A program made the position numbers and the translations under genes. From positions 186,001 through 250,000 of the forward strand of contig CALUXD010000002.1 in the NCBI GenBank assembly GCA_944324665.1: 64,000 nt of DNA. The letters run 5' to 3'. The DNA comes from Candidatus Proelusimicrobium volucris. Lineage in GTDB: Bacteria > Elusimicrobiota > Elusimicrobia > Elusimicrobiales > Elusimicrobiaceae. Positions 8,996-17,897 of this stretch are shown piece after piece (the stretch's first letter is position 1; each line of letters begins with the position of its first letter). The notes below the pieces were generated by a model. That model saw nothing but the letters and a program-made list of their open reading frames with translations. It searched no databases and was not told the origin of the DNA.

Positions 8996-9484
8996 ATGTC
9001 GCAAGAAACAACCGCCGCGGCTGAATTACGCGCGATAATAAATAAGTGGAAAGACGTTGAGGGCAGCCTTGTAATGATGCTGCATTCCGTTCAGGACAAG
9101 TTGGGTTATGTACCCAGGGAAACGGCGATGGTAATATCCAAGGAGACGGGGATACCTTTGGCCAAGATATACGAGGTTTTAACCTTTTATCATTTCTTCA
9201 AATTAAATCCTCCGGCCAAATGCCAAATAGCGGTATGTACCGGCACCGCGTGTTATTTGAAAGGCGCGCCGGAACTGCTTAAAGAGATAGAAAAATGCAC
9301 GGGCGTGAAGGAAGGGGAAAGCTCACCTGACGGCAAATATTCGGTAGCGGGGTTAAGATGCATCGGCTGCTGCGGCCTTTCGCCTGTAATATCGATAAAC
9401 GGGAAGATACACGGCCAGGTAAAGCCTTCGCAAATCAAAGCTATACTTGCCGAGGCGGAAAAAGCGGAGGTAAGCCATGAATAA
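8996..9484 (+). CDS. hydC: [FeFe] hydrogenase subunit, NuoE-like (HydC)
   Basis: 162 aa, the usual size for NuoE-type thioredoxin-like [2Fe-2S] proteins. The helical N-terminus with SVQDKLGYVPRETAMVISKETG is followed by the cluster ligands in CTGTACYLKGA (C-x4-C) and RCIGCCGLSP (C-x3-C). In trimeric hydrogenases such as the Thermotoga Hyd complex this subunit carries electrons between the flavin subunit and the catalytic subunit. GAGGAG precedes the ATG, and the stop overlaps the hydB start by eight bases. The gene order hydC-hydB-hydA is the same as in Thermotoga (TM1424-1426). Confidence 0.93.
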   Translation: MSQETTAAAELRAIINKWKDVEGSLVMMLHSVQDKLGYVPRETAMVISKETGIPLAKIYEVLTFYHFFKLNPPAKCQIAVCTGTACYLKGAPELLKEIEKCTGVKEGESSPDGKYSVAGLRCIGCCGLSPVISINGKIHGQVKPSQIKAILAEAEKAEVSHE

Positions 9485-11336
9485 CTTGGTAAATGAAATC
9501 AACGATAAATTTAAAAAACAATATTCCAAGGTAAACAACAGGATAGTAATCTGCGGCGGAACGGGCTGTATAGCGGGCGGTTCTATGCAGGTCTATAAAG
9601 CTTTTCAGGAGGAGTATAAGAAACGCGGCCTAGATTATTGTGTGGAGATAACCGACTCCTGCCGCGAAAAAAGCACCTATATATCCAAGAGCGGCTGCCA
9701 AGGCTTTTGCGCGCAAGGGCCTTTGGTAAGCGTAGGCGACATTTTCTACACGAAAGTAAAGCCCGAAGATGTTGAGGAAATAGTGGAACGCACCGTTCTT
9801 AAAGGCGAAGTGGTGGAACGTCTTTTGTATGTAAACCCCGTAGACGGCGAGCATTGCAAGACTTTAAACGATATTCCTTTCTATAAGAAGCAGCACCGCA
9901 TTTTGCTTGCGGACTGCGGCAAAATCAACCCCGAAGACATAAACGAATATATCGGCCACGGCGGGTATTTCGGTTTGAAGAAAGCCTTGGAAGTCGGCCC
10001 GGAAGCCGTAATAGCGGAGATGAAGCAAAGCGGCTTAAGAGGACGCGGCGGCGGCGGATTCCCGGTATGGCTTAAATGGGATTTGACTAGAAAACCGCAA
10101 AGCAAAGAGAAGTATATGATATGTAACGGCGACGAGGGCGACCCCGGCGCTTATATGGATAGGTCCTTATTGGAAGGCAATCCGCACTCGGTGGTTGAGG
10201 GCATGATAATAGCGGGCTTTGCGATAGGCGCGAGCAGGGGTTTATTCTATATCCGCGCGGAATATCCTTTGGCGATAGAGCGCGTGCAGAAAGCCATAGA
10301 CGCGTGTTACAAGACTGGCATTTTGGGCAAGAACATAATGGGATCGGGTTTTGATTATGATTTGGAGATCCGCTATGGCGCGGGCGCGTTTGTCTGCGGC
10401 GAGGAAACGGCTTTGATAGCCTCCATAGAAGGCAACCGCGGCACGCCCAGGCCCAAACCGCCATTCCCCGCCACTAAGGGTTTATGGGGCAAGCCTACGG
10501 CTATAAACAATGTGGAAACATTGGCGAATGTTCCTTATATAATGACGAAAGGCGGCAAATGGTATTCGGAGATGGGCTCCGGCAAGTCCACGGGTACGAA
10601 GGTTTTTGCCATGACAGGCAAAGCGAAGAATACCGGCTTGATAGAAGTGCCTATGGGCATTACGATAAGGGAAGTGGTATACGACATCGGCGGCGGTCCT
10701 TTGAAAGGCGACGAAGTCAAGGCGGTACAAACGGGCGGGCCTTCCGGCGGCGTGATAGACCCCAAACACTTTGATATGCCGATAACTTACGAATCTTTGC
10801 AGGAGATAGGCTCGATAATGGGCTCTGGCGGCTTAATCGTTATGGACGAGACGGACTGTATGGTGGATATAGCCAAGTTCTACCTGGAGTTCTGCGTAGA
10901 CGAGTCCTGCGGCAAATGCGCTCCGTGCAGGATAGGCGGCTATCAGCTTTTGAGCATTTTAAACAAGATAACCAACGGTACGGCCAAGGAAGGCGATTTG
11001 GACAAATTGGAGCAAATTTCCAAGGCTATGCAAAAAGCGTCCTTGTGCGCGTTGGGGCAGACGGCGCCGAATCCGGTATTGTCGACGATAAAATTCTTTA
11101 GGGACGAATATGAGGCGCACATAAAGGAAAAGCGCTGTCCTACCGGCAAATGTACTCAGCTTGTGTCGTACAGCATAGGCAGCGGCTGTATAGGCTGCGG
11201 CGCGTGCAAAAGGGCGTGCCCGGTCGGCGCGATCAGCGGCGAGCCGAGGAGCAAGCACAGCATTGACCCGAAGAAGTGCATCAAATGCGGGCAGTGTTTC
11301 AATGTATGCAAATTTAACGCGGTTAAGAAAGGATAA
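9477..11336 (+). CDS. hydB: [FeFe] hydrogenase flavoprotein subunit, NuoF-like (HydB)
   Basis: 619 aa. Four modules are visible in order. First is an N-terminal thioredoxin-like [2Fe-2S] region (CGGTGCIAGGS, and later Cys in GCQGFCAQGP). Second is the FMN/NADH domain with GRGGGGFPVWLKW and GDEGDPGAYMDRSLLEGNP. Third are SLBB and the NuoF cluster motif ESCGKCAPCRIGG. Last is a C-terminal pair of [4Fe-4S] ferredoxin motifs (CIGCGACKRACP and CIKCGQCFNVCK). This is the domain set of HydB in NADH- and ferredoxin-dependent, electron-bifurcating or confurcating hydrogenases. Bifurcation itself is inferred from the subunit composition. It overlaps hydC and ends five bases before hydA. Confidence 0.94.
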   Translation: MNNLVNEINDKFKKQYSKVNNRIVICGGTGCIAGGSMQVYKAFQEEYKKRGLDYCVEITDSCREKSTYISKSGCQGFCAQGPLVSVGDIFYTKVKPEDVEEIVERTVLKGEVVERLLYVNPVDGEHCKTLNDIPFYKKQHRILLADCGKINPEDINEYIGHGGYFGLKKALEVGPEAVIAEMKQSGLRGRGGGGFPVWLKWDLTRKPQSKEKYMICNGDEGDPGAYMDRSLLEGNPHSVVEGMIIAGFAIGASRGLFYIRAEYPLAIERVQKAIDACYKTGILGKNIMGSGFDYDLEIRYGAGAFVCGEETALIASIEGNRGTPRPKPPFPATKGLWGKPTAINNVETLANVPYIMTKGGKWYSEMGSGKSTGTKVFAMTGKAKNTGLIEVPMGITIREVVYDIGGGPLKGDEVKAVQTGGPSGGVIDPKHFDMPITYESLQEIGSIMGSGGLIVMDETDCMVDIAKFYLEFCVDESCGKCAPCRIGGYQLLSILNKITNGTAKEGDLDKLEQISKAMQKASLCALGQTAPNPVLSTIKFFRDEYEAHIKEKRCPTGKCTQLVSYSIGSGCIGCGACKRACPVGAISGEPRSKHSIDPKKCIKCGQCFNVCKFNAVKKG

Positions 11337-11341
11337 AGAAT

Positions 11342-13090
11342 ATGATTAAGTTAAAAATTAACGGCAAACCGGTAGAGGTTAAAGAAGGAACGACGATTTT
11401 GGAAGCGGCCAAACAGGCTAAAGTAAAGATACCGACTTTATGCAAACATGAGGATTTGGAAGCGAGCGGCGGCTGCGGCTTGTGTATAGTAAAGGTAAAA
11501 GGTATGCCCAAAATGCCGCGCGCCTGCACGACTGAAGTTACGGAAGGTATGGAAATAACCACGCACGACGCGGAATTGGTAAGTATCAGGCGCACGGTGC
11601 TGGAACTTATAATGTCCAACCACCCCAAAGACTGTCTGGTCTGCGCGCGCAACCAAGATTGCGAGCTGCAAAGATTATGCGCGGAGTTCGGTATAAGGGA
11701 AGACGCTTTCCCCAGCATAGTCAACCGCCAGCCGCACAAGAAAGACGATTCCACCGGTACAATAACAATAGACACCAGCAAATGCGTATTGTGCGGGCGC
11801 TGCGTACAGGTATGCCAGAAGGTGCAAAATGTTTGGGCGCTTGCGTTTTTGAAGAGAGGCATTAAGACGGAGCTTTCGCCCGCGGGCGAGATAAACCTGC
11901 AGGAATCGCCGTGCGTAAAATGCGGGCAGTGTTCGGCGCATTGCCCCGTAGGCGCGATAGTGGAGCACGACGACACCCAAAAGGTGTGGAACGCCCTGAT
12001 GGACGAGAAGAAATACTGCGTGGTGCAGATAGCGCCCGCGGTAAGAGTGGCGATAGGGGAGGCTTTCGGCTTTCCTTTGGGCGCCAATCTTACGGGCAAG
12101 CTTAACGCGGCCTTGTACGAACTGGGCTTTAAAGCTGTATTTGATACCAATACTTCCGCCGACGTGACGATAATGGAAGAGGCTTCCGAGTTTAAGCATC
12201 GCCTTACCAACGGCGGTACCCTTCCTTTGATAACCAGCTGCTGCCCTGCTTGGGTAGATTATATGGAAAAGTATCACGGCGATATAATCGATAATTTCTC
12301 CAGCGCAAAATCCCCGCAGGAGATGATGGGCGCACTGTCAAAAACTTACTATGCCCAAAAGCACAATATCGACCCCAAGGATATCTTTATGGTATCGATA
12401 ATGCCGTGTACGGCCAAGAAGTACGAGATAACCAGAAGCGATGATATGTTCTCTTCGGGCTATCAGGATATAGATGTTTCTATTACTACGCGCGAATTGG
12501 CGAGAATGTTAAAACAGTCGGGCGTGAACTTTAAGGAAATTGAGGAGCGCAAAGGCGACGACATTTTAGCCGATTACAGCGGTGCCGGCACTATATTTGG
12601 CGCGACGGGCGGCGTAATGGAAGCGGCATTAAGGACGGCGCATTACCTTATAACTGGCAAAGAAGCTGCGAGTTTGGACTTTAAGGAAGTCCGCGGCTTG
12701 AAAGGTATAAAGGAAGCGGAGATAGACGTCGCCGGTACCAAGGTAAAAGTGGCGATAGCGCACGGTTTGGCCAATGTCGGAGAGGTTCTCTCTAAGATAA
12801 AGAAGGCCAAGGCGGAAGGCAAGGAGCCGCCGTACCACTTTATAGAGGTAATGGCGTGCGAAGGCGGCTGTGTGGCGGGCGGCGGACAGCCCTACGGCGT
12901 AACCAATGAGCTTAGGAAACTTAGAGCCAAGGGCTTGTATGACGAGGACGCTTCAATGAAAGTCCGCTGTTCGCACGATAACCCCGCAGTTCAAAAGATA
13001 TACAAGGAGTTTTTGGGCGAGCCTCTCAGCGAGAAAGCGCATAAATTATTGCACAACCATTATAAAGCACGCGCTTCCTACAAGAAATAG
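11342..13090 (+). CDS. hydA: [FeFe] hydrogenase catalytic subunit (HydA)
   Basis: 582 aa. The N-terminus is a plant-type [2Fe-2S] ferredoxin fold (Cys34, 45, 48, 62). It is followed by the His-Cys cluster motif HPKDCLVCARNQDC and two [4Fe-4S] motifs (CVLCGRCVQVCQ, CVKCGQCSAHCP). The H-cluster domain has all three signatures: L1 TSCCPAW (Cys300), L2 MPCTAKKYE (Cys356) and L3 EVMACEGGCVAGGGQP (Cys506, Cys510). The C-terminus carries the small-subunit-like segment. This is an M3-type catalytic subunit that makes or uses H2. The maturases HydE, HydF and HydG are not in the window. A strong terminator follows, so hydCBA ends here. Confidence 0.96.
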   Translation: MIKLKINGKPVEVKEGTTILEAAKQAKVKIPTLCKHEDLEASGGCGLCIVKVKGMPKMPRACTTEVTEGMEITTHDAELVSIRRTVLELIMSNHPKDCLVCARNQDCELQRLCAEFGIREDAFPSIVNRQPHKKDDSTGTITIDTSKCVLCGRCVQVCQKVQNVWALAFLKRGIKTELSPAGEINLQESPCVKCGQCSAHCPVGAIVEHDDTQKVWNALMDEKKYCVVQIAPAVRVAIGEAFGFPLGANLTGKLNAALYELGFKAVFDTNTSADVTIMEEASEFKHRLTNGGTLPLITSCCPAWVDYMEKYHGDIIDNFSSAKSPQEMMGALSKTYYAQKHNIDPKDIFMVSIMPCTAKKYEITRSDDMFSSGYQDIDVSITTRELARMLKQSGVNFKEIEERKGDDILADYSGAGTIFGATGGVMEAALRTAHYLITGKEAASLDFKEVRGLKGIKEAEIDVAGTKVKVAIAHGLANVGEVLSKIKKAKAEGKEPPYHFIEVMACEGGCVAGGGQPYGVTNELRKLRAKGLYDEDASMKVRCSHDNPAVQKIYKEFLGEPLSEKAHKLLHNHYKARASYKK

Positions 13091-13112
13091 CCTTGCGATT
13101 ACTTGATGTTAA

Positions 13113-13147
13113 AATCCGCCGCCGATATACAGCGGCGGATTTTTTAT
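13113..13147 (+). terminator. Terminator of hydCBA
   Basis: ATCCGCCGC / GCGGCGGAT stem followed by six T. Confidence 0.9.
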
Positions 13148-13148
13148 G

Positions 13149-13214
13149 GGCCTAAAGGGCACCTTTTGTCTTCCCCAAAGGTACCTTGCCGTATTATGGC
13201 AAGAAAGATAAAAT
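13149..13214 (+). promoter_or_regulatory. Shared upstream element (copy 1) and promoter of paralogue A
   Basis: GGCCTAAA at 13149-13156 and CCCAAAGGT at 13174-13182 recur in front of the second paralogue and the 17898 gene. Two AAAGG(G)yACCTT units are spaced about 23 bases apart. TTGCCG (13186-13191) and TAAAAT (13209-13214) are 17 bases apart. The -10 box ends six bases before the ATG at 13221 and there is no ribosome binding site, so the mRNA may be leaderless. Confidence 0.5.
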
Positions 13215-13220
13215 ATCATT

Positions 13221-15437
13221 ATGAAAAATATTATTTTTAGTTTTATTATATTTATCTCTTTGTTTTTGCCCTCGGGCGTATACGGGCAGAAAAATATCGC
13301 CGCGTTAAATGCTGAAAATCCGTATATAACGCAAGAGGCGATTTTAAAATCTTTTTATGCGGGTAAAGTAAAGCGTGTATTAAGCGGGTTAAGGACGTAT
13401 TCGGACAGATATAACGCGGTATCATTTGCGGCGTATCCGCGCACTTTTATAGAAGACAGAATACCCAATCTTCCTCCTTACGACAAGAAGGGAGAACTTT
13501 TCAAAGACGTATTGGCGACATCGTATAAAGAACTGAAGAGGCAAAAAGCGGTAAACGTGAGGGCATTAGCCGATAAGACGGTAGCGGAGATAGTATTAAA
13601 TCCGCGCAGGGTGGATGTATCCAAGCGGATTCCGTTTCCGGATAAGGGAGATGTATGGTACGGGGCGTTTTATTTGAGTTCATATTATCAACAGCTAAAC
13701 GATTTTATAAGAGCCATAAACGAGGAGGAGAAGGTATACAAAGATTACGCGAAGTACTTGGCTAATGGCGACAGTTTTATGCTAAGCGGGTATGAGGGGT
13801 ATGATTTTGACTTGGTAAAAGGGAAGTATGACAAACGTGTATTTTTGAGAAGGAAGCAAGAGATAGAGAACTTTATAAGGGCGTACAGCGATAAGGCTGA
13901 CGGATTTATAAGGCGGGTATTGGTGCCGATGCAGAGCGATGCGATAGCTGGGGCAGATGTAAGGGGTTATATAGAGAGGTATTTAAGCGGTGTGGATTTG
14001 CCGAAGGGAGTAAGCGCGAAAGCTTTAAAAGAGGTATTGGCGGAAGGGATACCTGAAGCGGAGTATTTTTATAAAGAGGCGGAGAAGCTTGATCCGTCGT
14101 TTTTGACACAGATAACTTCGCTTGGCACATTGTTTTTTAACACTATGAATGCGAAGGGTGAAGACTTAAGCAATGCTCTTAGTCTGTTGGAATATCTCTC
14201 GCCCGGTACTTTGGCGGAAAGATTAAACAGATATGGGAAGATACCCTCTAGGGAGACGGTGATAGAGGATATAGCGACGAGTATGGCGGCGGGTGCGTTA
14301 AACAGGAGTCTGGCGCAGATAGCCAATGATTTATTTGAATTTGAGAAGCCGTTTTATTATGCGGATTATACATTTGGCAATGCGGAGATGGCGATAGTTT
14401 CAAACTGGAGAGATATAGCATTAAACCAGCATTTTGGCGGTAAGAAGATCGGGCAGATAGCGACGGACAATATAATACAATCAGGGAAGCGGGCAGGGCA
14501 GGATAGATTATTGTCGCAGCAATTAAACAAGAGGAGAATAGACAAGAACATAGAGTTTTATGAGGACGCTTTCCCGATAGCGATAGATTTTGCGTCAGGG
14601 GATTTGGTATATGCGATGGCCTCGCCGATATTAAAAGGCGGGCGTTACCTAATGGCGGCCAGAGTGAAGGATTTAACTGCCTCTATTAAAGGTTTAAAGT
14701 ATGCTCCGCAGGCGGCAACCAAGAATTTAGGGAAACTCTTTGGCGTTAAAACGGCAAAGAACATAAAATCAGCCGATGGACTGATTCGTCCCGTGTGGCA
14801 GTTGTCTGATGAAAGCGGCGAGGTTGTATATTACTTCAAATACGGCAGCAAGAGGGAATTATATCGGACGAAACAAATAGACAAGATAATTAAAGAGCAG
14901 AATTTGGCTTCTAAATACAATCTTATTGAAATAGAATATCCGCACGTAGTAAGCGAAGGGTTGGAGGGTTTGCCTCCGGAAATGGCGGAGAAGATATCTT
15001 ACGATATGAAAAATATAGCATCCAAGATGCGCGACTCCAAAAATCGTTTGGAAGTACAATTTGTCACAAACAAGGTGGACGCCAGCGGCTTTACTTTGGC
15101 GAATGCGTCACCGGAGAGCATAGCACTTCTTAATAATATTCCAATAACTAAAGAGGAATGGAAACAAATCGTGGCTTTTTACGGCGATTTGAATAAGTCT
15201 GGTTTTTATCATACGGATATCTGGAATAATTTACATATAAGGCGGCTTGAGAACGGCAAGTTAAAAATTACCTTATTGGATTTTGAGCATTTGGGCGTAT
15301 CGGATATGTTAGAACTTGAGGATTTAGAAAAGAAGTTAAGAGCCATGCATTTGAGGGAGAAGAAAGGCTCGGCCAATTATCTTAAGGAATTTGGCCCCGA
15401 GGCCGCCCGCTCCGATATGGGCAGATGGCCTTTATAA
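13221..15437 (+). CDS. Large secreted protein, paralogue A, with possible kinase-like C-terminal domain
   Basis: 738 aa. A Sec signal peptide (residues 1-22, ending SGVYG) is followed by about 460 mostly helical residues of no recognised family, rich in Lys, Arg and Glu. The C-terminal 200 residues differ strongly from paralogue B but align with it. They contain GEVVYYFKYG (possible beta-3 Lys), a helix with Glu (SKRELYRTKQ), then HTDIWNNLH and, 11 residues later, LLDFE. This recalls the HxDxxxxN...DFE signature of aminoglycoside/choline-kinase-type phosphotransferases, but the Asn is one residue closer than usual, so the assignment is tentative. The N-terminal region is nearly identical at DNA level to paralogue B. 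The start has no Shine-Dalgarno. The phosphoacceptor, if any, is unknown. Confidence 0.7.
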   Translation: MKNIIFSFIIFISLFLPSGVYGQKNIAALNAENPYITQEAILKSFYAGKVKRVLSGLRTYSDRYNAVSFAAYPRTFIEDRIPNLPPYDKKGELFKDVLATSYKELKRQKAVNVRALADKTVAEIVLNPRRVDVSKRIPFPDKGDVWYGAFYLSSYYQQLNDFIRAINEEEKVYKDYAKYLANGDSFMLSGYEGYDFDLVKGKYDKRVFLRRKQEIENFIRAYSDKADGFIRRVLVPMQSDAIAGADVRGYIERYLSGVDLPKGVSAKALKEVLAEGIPEAEYFYKEAEKLDPSFLTQITSLGTLFFNTMNAKGEDLSNALSLLEYLSPGTLAERLNRYGKIPSRETVIEDIATSMAAGALNRSLAQIANDLFEFEKPFYYADYTFGNAEMAIVSNWRDIALNQHFGGKKIGQIATDNIIQSGKRAGQDRLLSQQLNKRRIDKNIEFYEDAFPIAIDFASGDLVYAMASPILKGGRYLMAARVKDLTASIKGLKYAPQAATKNLGKLFGVKTAKNIKSADGLIRPVWQLSDESGEVVYYFKYGSKRELYRTKQIDKIIKEQNLASKYNLIEIEYPHVVSEGLEGLPPEMAEKISYDMKNIASKMRDSKNRLEVQFVTNKVDASGFTLANASPESIALLNNIPITKEEWKQIVAFYGDLNKSGFYHTDIWNNLHIRRLENGKLKITLLDFEHLGVSDMLELEDLEKKLRAMHLREKKGSANYLKEFGPEAARSDMGRWPL

Positions 15438-15458
15438 TATTTTTACTATTGCCAAATG

Positions 15459-15490
15459 CCCTCCGTTTTTGACGGAGGGTATTTTTTTTA
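15459..15490 (+). terminator. Terminator between the paralogues
   Basis: CCCTCCG / CGGAGGG stem followed by TA and eight or nine T. Each paralogue therefore appears to be its own transcription unit. Confidence 0.88.
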
Positions 15491-15492
15491 TG

Positions 15493-15558
15493 GGCCTAAA
15501 GGGTACTTTTTTGTTACCCAAAGGTACCTTGTTACGTTATCGCGAGTAAAGATAGAAT
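15493..15558 (+). promoter_or_regulatory. Shared upstream element (copy 2) and promoter of paralogue B
   Basis: GGCCTAAA at 15493-15500 and CCCAAAGGT at 15517-15525 repeat the arrangement seen before paralogue A. TTGTTA is followed after about 18 bases by TAGAAT at 15553-15558, six bases before the ATG at 15565. No ribosome binding site is present, so this start also looks leaderless. Confidence 0.5.
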
Positions 15559-15564
15559 ATTATT

Positions 15565-17739
15565 ATGAGGAATATTATTTTTAGTTTTATTATATTTATG
15601 TGTTTGCTTTTGCCCTCGGGCGTATACGGGCAGAAAAATATCGCCGCGTTAAATGCAGAAAATCCGTACATAACGCAAGAGGCAATTTTGAAATCTTTTT
15701 ATGCGGGTAAAGTAAAGCGTGTATTAAGCGGGTTAAGGACGTATTCGGACAGATATAACGCGGTATCATTTGCGGCGTATCCGCGCACTTTTATAGAAGA
15801 CAGAATACCCAATCTTCCTCCTTACGACAAGAAGGGAGAACTTTTCAAAGACGTATTGGCGACATCGTATAAAGAACTGAAGAGGCAAAAAGCGGTAAAC
15901 GTGAGGGCATTAGCCGATAAGACGGTAGCGGAGATAGTATTAAATCCGCGCAGGGTGGATGTATCCAAGCGGATTCCGTTTCCGGATAAGGGAGATGTAT
16001 GGTACGGGGCGTTTTATTTGAGTTCATATTATCAACAGCTAAACGATTTTATAAGAGCCATAAACGAGGAGGAGAAGGTATACAAAGATTACGCGAAGTA
16101 CTTGGCTAATGGCGACAGTTTTATGCTAAGCGGGTATGAGGGGTATGATTTTGACTTGGTAAAAGGGAAGTATGACAAACGTGTATTTTTGAGAAGGAAG
16201 CAAGAGATAGAGAACTTTATAAGGGCGTACAGCGATAAGGCTGACGGATTTATAAGGCGGGTATTGGTGCCGATGCAGAGCGATGCGATAACAGGCGCGG
16301 ACGTAAGAGCGTATATAGACAGGCATTTAAGCGGTGCGGATTTGCCGAAGGGAGTAAGCGCGAAAGCTTTAAAAGAGGTATTGGCGGAAGGGATACCCGA
16401 AGCGGAGTATTTTTATAAAGAGGCGGAGAAGCTTGATCCGTCGTTTTTTACGCAGGTAAGCTCATTGGGTCGTATATTTTTTAACAGTATGAATGCGAAG
16501 GGAGAGGATATAAGCAATGCCCTTAGCTTAATGGAGTATATATCGCCCGGTACTTTGGCGGAAAGATTAAACAGGTATGGGAAGATACCCTCTAGGGAGA
16601 AGGTGATAGAAGATATAGCGACGAGTATGGCGGCGGGTGCGTTAAACAGGAGTCTGGCGCAGATAGCCAATGATTTATTTGAATTTGAGAAGCCGTTTTA
16701 TTATGCGGATTATACATTTGGCAATGCGGAGATGGCGATAGTTTCAAACTGGAGAGATATAGCATTAAACCAGCATTTTGGCGGTAAGAAGATCGGGCAG
16801 ATAGCGACGGACAATATAATACAATCAGGGAAGCGGGCAGGGCAGGATAGATTATTGTCGCAGCAATTAAACAAGAGGAGAATAGACAAGAACATAGAGT
16901 TTTATGAGGACGCTTTCCCGATAGCGATAGATTTTGCGTCAGGGGATTTGGTATATGCGATGGCCTCGCCGATATTAAAAGGCGGGCGTTACCTTATAAC
17001 GGACAAAATAAAGGAGTTTGTAGCCTCTATTAAAGGTGTAAAGAAAGTTTCCTTTTCAATGCTGAAAAACAAGAACCATCTCTCATCTATCAATATGGCC
17101 AGGAACGTTAAGGATGAGGGATTTGGATCCCTGCGCCCGGTATGGGAACTTATGGATAATTCCGGCGATGTAAAATATTATTTAAAATTCGGCAAAATGA
17201 GTGAACTGGAAAGGACAAAACAACTTGATAAAATAATAAAGGATAATAATCTGCTTTCAAAATACAAGCATTTGGAGATAGAATATCCAAAAGTAATAAG
17301 CGAGGGAATGGACGCTTTGCCGCCCCACGTAGCACAGAAGATAGACGGTGAGATAAATTTTGTAAAAAGCAAGGTTCGCTGGGGTGGTAGTCGTTTTGAC
17401 GTACCGTTTATTCTCAGCAAGGTCGACGTGAGCGGATTTAATCTGTTTGGAATGAAGTACCCTGACGCTTTATCTCTTCTTAACAATATCCCAATAAAAA
17501 AGAGCGAGTGGGATGAGATAGTCGATTTTTATAGGGATTTAAATTCGGCGGGTTTTCATCATACGGATATTATAAACAACCTTCATATGCGGCGCACGCC
17601 AAAAGGAAAGCTTAAAATTACGCTTTTAGATTTTGAGGATTTTCAAGTTCCCGATGGCTTATCCCTGCAGGAAGTGGAACTGAACCTTATATCAAATAAA
17701 CTCGGCGATAAGAACATTGCCAACAAGTATTTAAGGTAA
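15565..17739 (+). CDS. Large secreted protein, paralogue B, with possible kinase-like C-terminal domain
   Basis: 724 aa. Residues 1-480 nearly equal paralogue A, including the signal peptide and the long helical region; differences cluster in two islands at about residues 240-260 and 290-330. From residue 480 on the sequence diverges but stays homologous, by eye roughly half identical. It contains VKYYLKFG, SELERTKQLDK, HTDIINNLH and LLDFE at positions matching the tentative kinase-like elements of paralogue A. Retention of these particular residues through heavy divergence is the best evidence that they matter. The protein ends without the 15-residue tail of paralogue A. Alternatives are an adhesin or effector with an unknown fold. 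Confidence 0.7.
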   Translation: MRNIIFSFIIFMCLLLPSGVYGQKNIAALNAENPYITQEAILKSFYAGKVKRVLSGLRTYSDRYNAVSFAAYPRTFIEDRIPNLPPYDKKGELFKDVLATSYKELKRQKAVNVRALADKTVAEIVLNPRRVDVSKRIPFPDKGDVWYGAFYLSSYYQQLNDFIRAINEEEKVYKDYAKYLANGDSFMLSGYEGYDFDLVKGKYDKRVFLRRKQEIENFIRAYSDKADGFIRRVLVPMQSDAITGADVRAYIDRHLSGADLPKGVSAKALKEVLAEGIPEAEYFYKEAEKLDPSFFTQVSSLGRIFFNSMNAKGEDISNALSLMEYISPGTLAERLNRYGKIPSREKVIEDIATSMAAGALNRSLAQIANDLFEFEKPFYYADYTFGNAEMAIVSNWRDIALNQHFGGKKIGQIATDNIIQSGKRAGQDRLLSQQLNKRRIDKNIEFYEDAFPIAIDFASGDLVYAMASPILKGGRYLITDKIKEFVASIKGVKKVSFSMLKNKNHLSSINMARNVKDEGFGSLRPVWELMDNSGDVKYYLKFGKMSELERTKQLDKIIKDNNLLSKYKHLEIEYPKVISEGMDALPPHVAQKIDGEINFVKSKVRWGGSRFDVPFILSKVDVSGFNLFGMKYPDALSLLNNIPIKKSEWDEIVDFYRDLNSAGFHHTDIINNLHMRRTPKGKLKITLLDFEDFQVPDGLSLQEVELNLISNKLGDKNIANKYLR

Positions 17740-17801
17740 ATTTATATATAAGACAAAAGCCTGGTGGCGGGCGTTTGGGCCAAAAGACCCAAAAAGGGAT
17801 A

Positions 17802-17833
17802 GGCCTAAAAAAGAGGTAAATATGCCCAAAGGT
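17802..17833 (+). promoter_or_regulatory. Shared upstream element (copy 3)
   Basis: GGCCTAAA at 17802-17809 and CCCAAAGGT at 17825-17833, 23 bases offset (25 and 24 in copies 1 and 2). It lies 65 bases before the ATG at 17898, which, unlike the paralogues, has a GGAG ribosome binding site. Confidence 0.45.
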
Positions 17834-17897
17834 CACTTACAGCCGGGATATAAAAATTAGATAATATAAGAAAGGAAAGTTTATAGGAGCGTTAAAT

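Larger units (their letters stand above)
13221..17739 (+). repeat. Tandem 2.2-kb gene duplication with mosaic identity
   Basis: Units 13149-15437 and 15493-17739 are direct repeats with an offset of 2344 bases. By eye, the DNA is identical over about 13354-13949 and about 14220-14650 and their counterparts. It diverges in short islands (about 13950-14000 and 14100-14215) and then completely from about 14650 to the gene ends. Identity at synonymous sites next to sharply diverged blocks points to recent gene conversion. Confidence 0.8.

Noticed and set aside
17771-17796. TTTGGG / CCCAAA hairpin as a riboswitch
   Set aside because: Only a six-base stem with an eight-base loop; no conserved riboswitch core was recognised.
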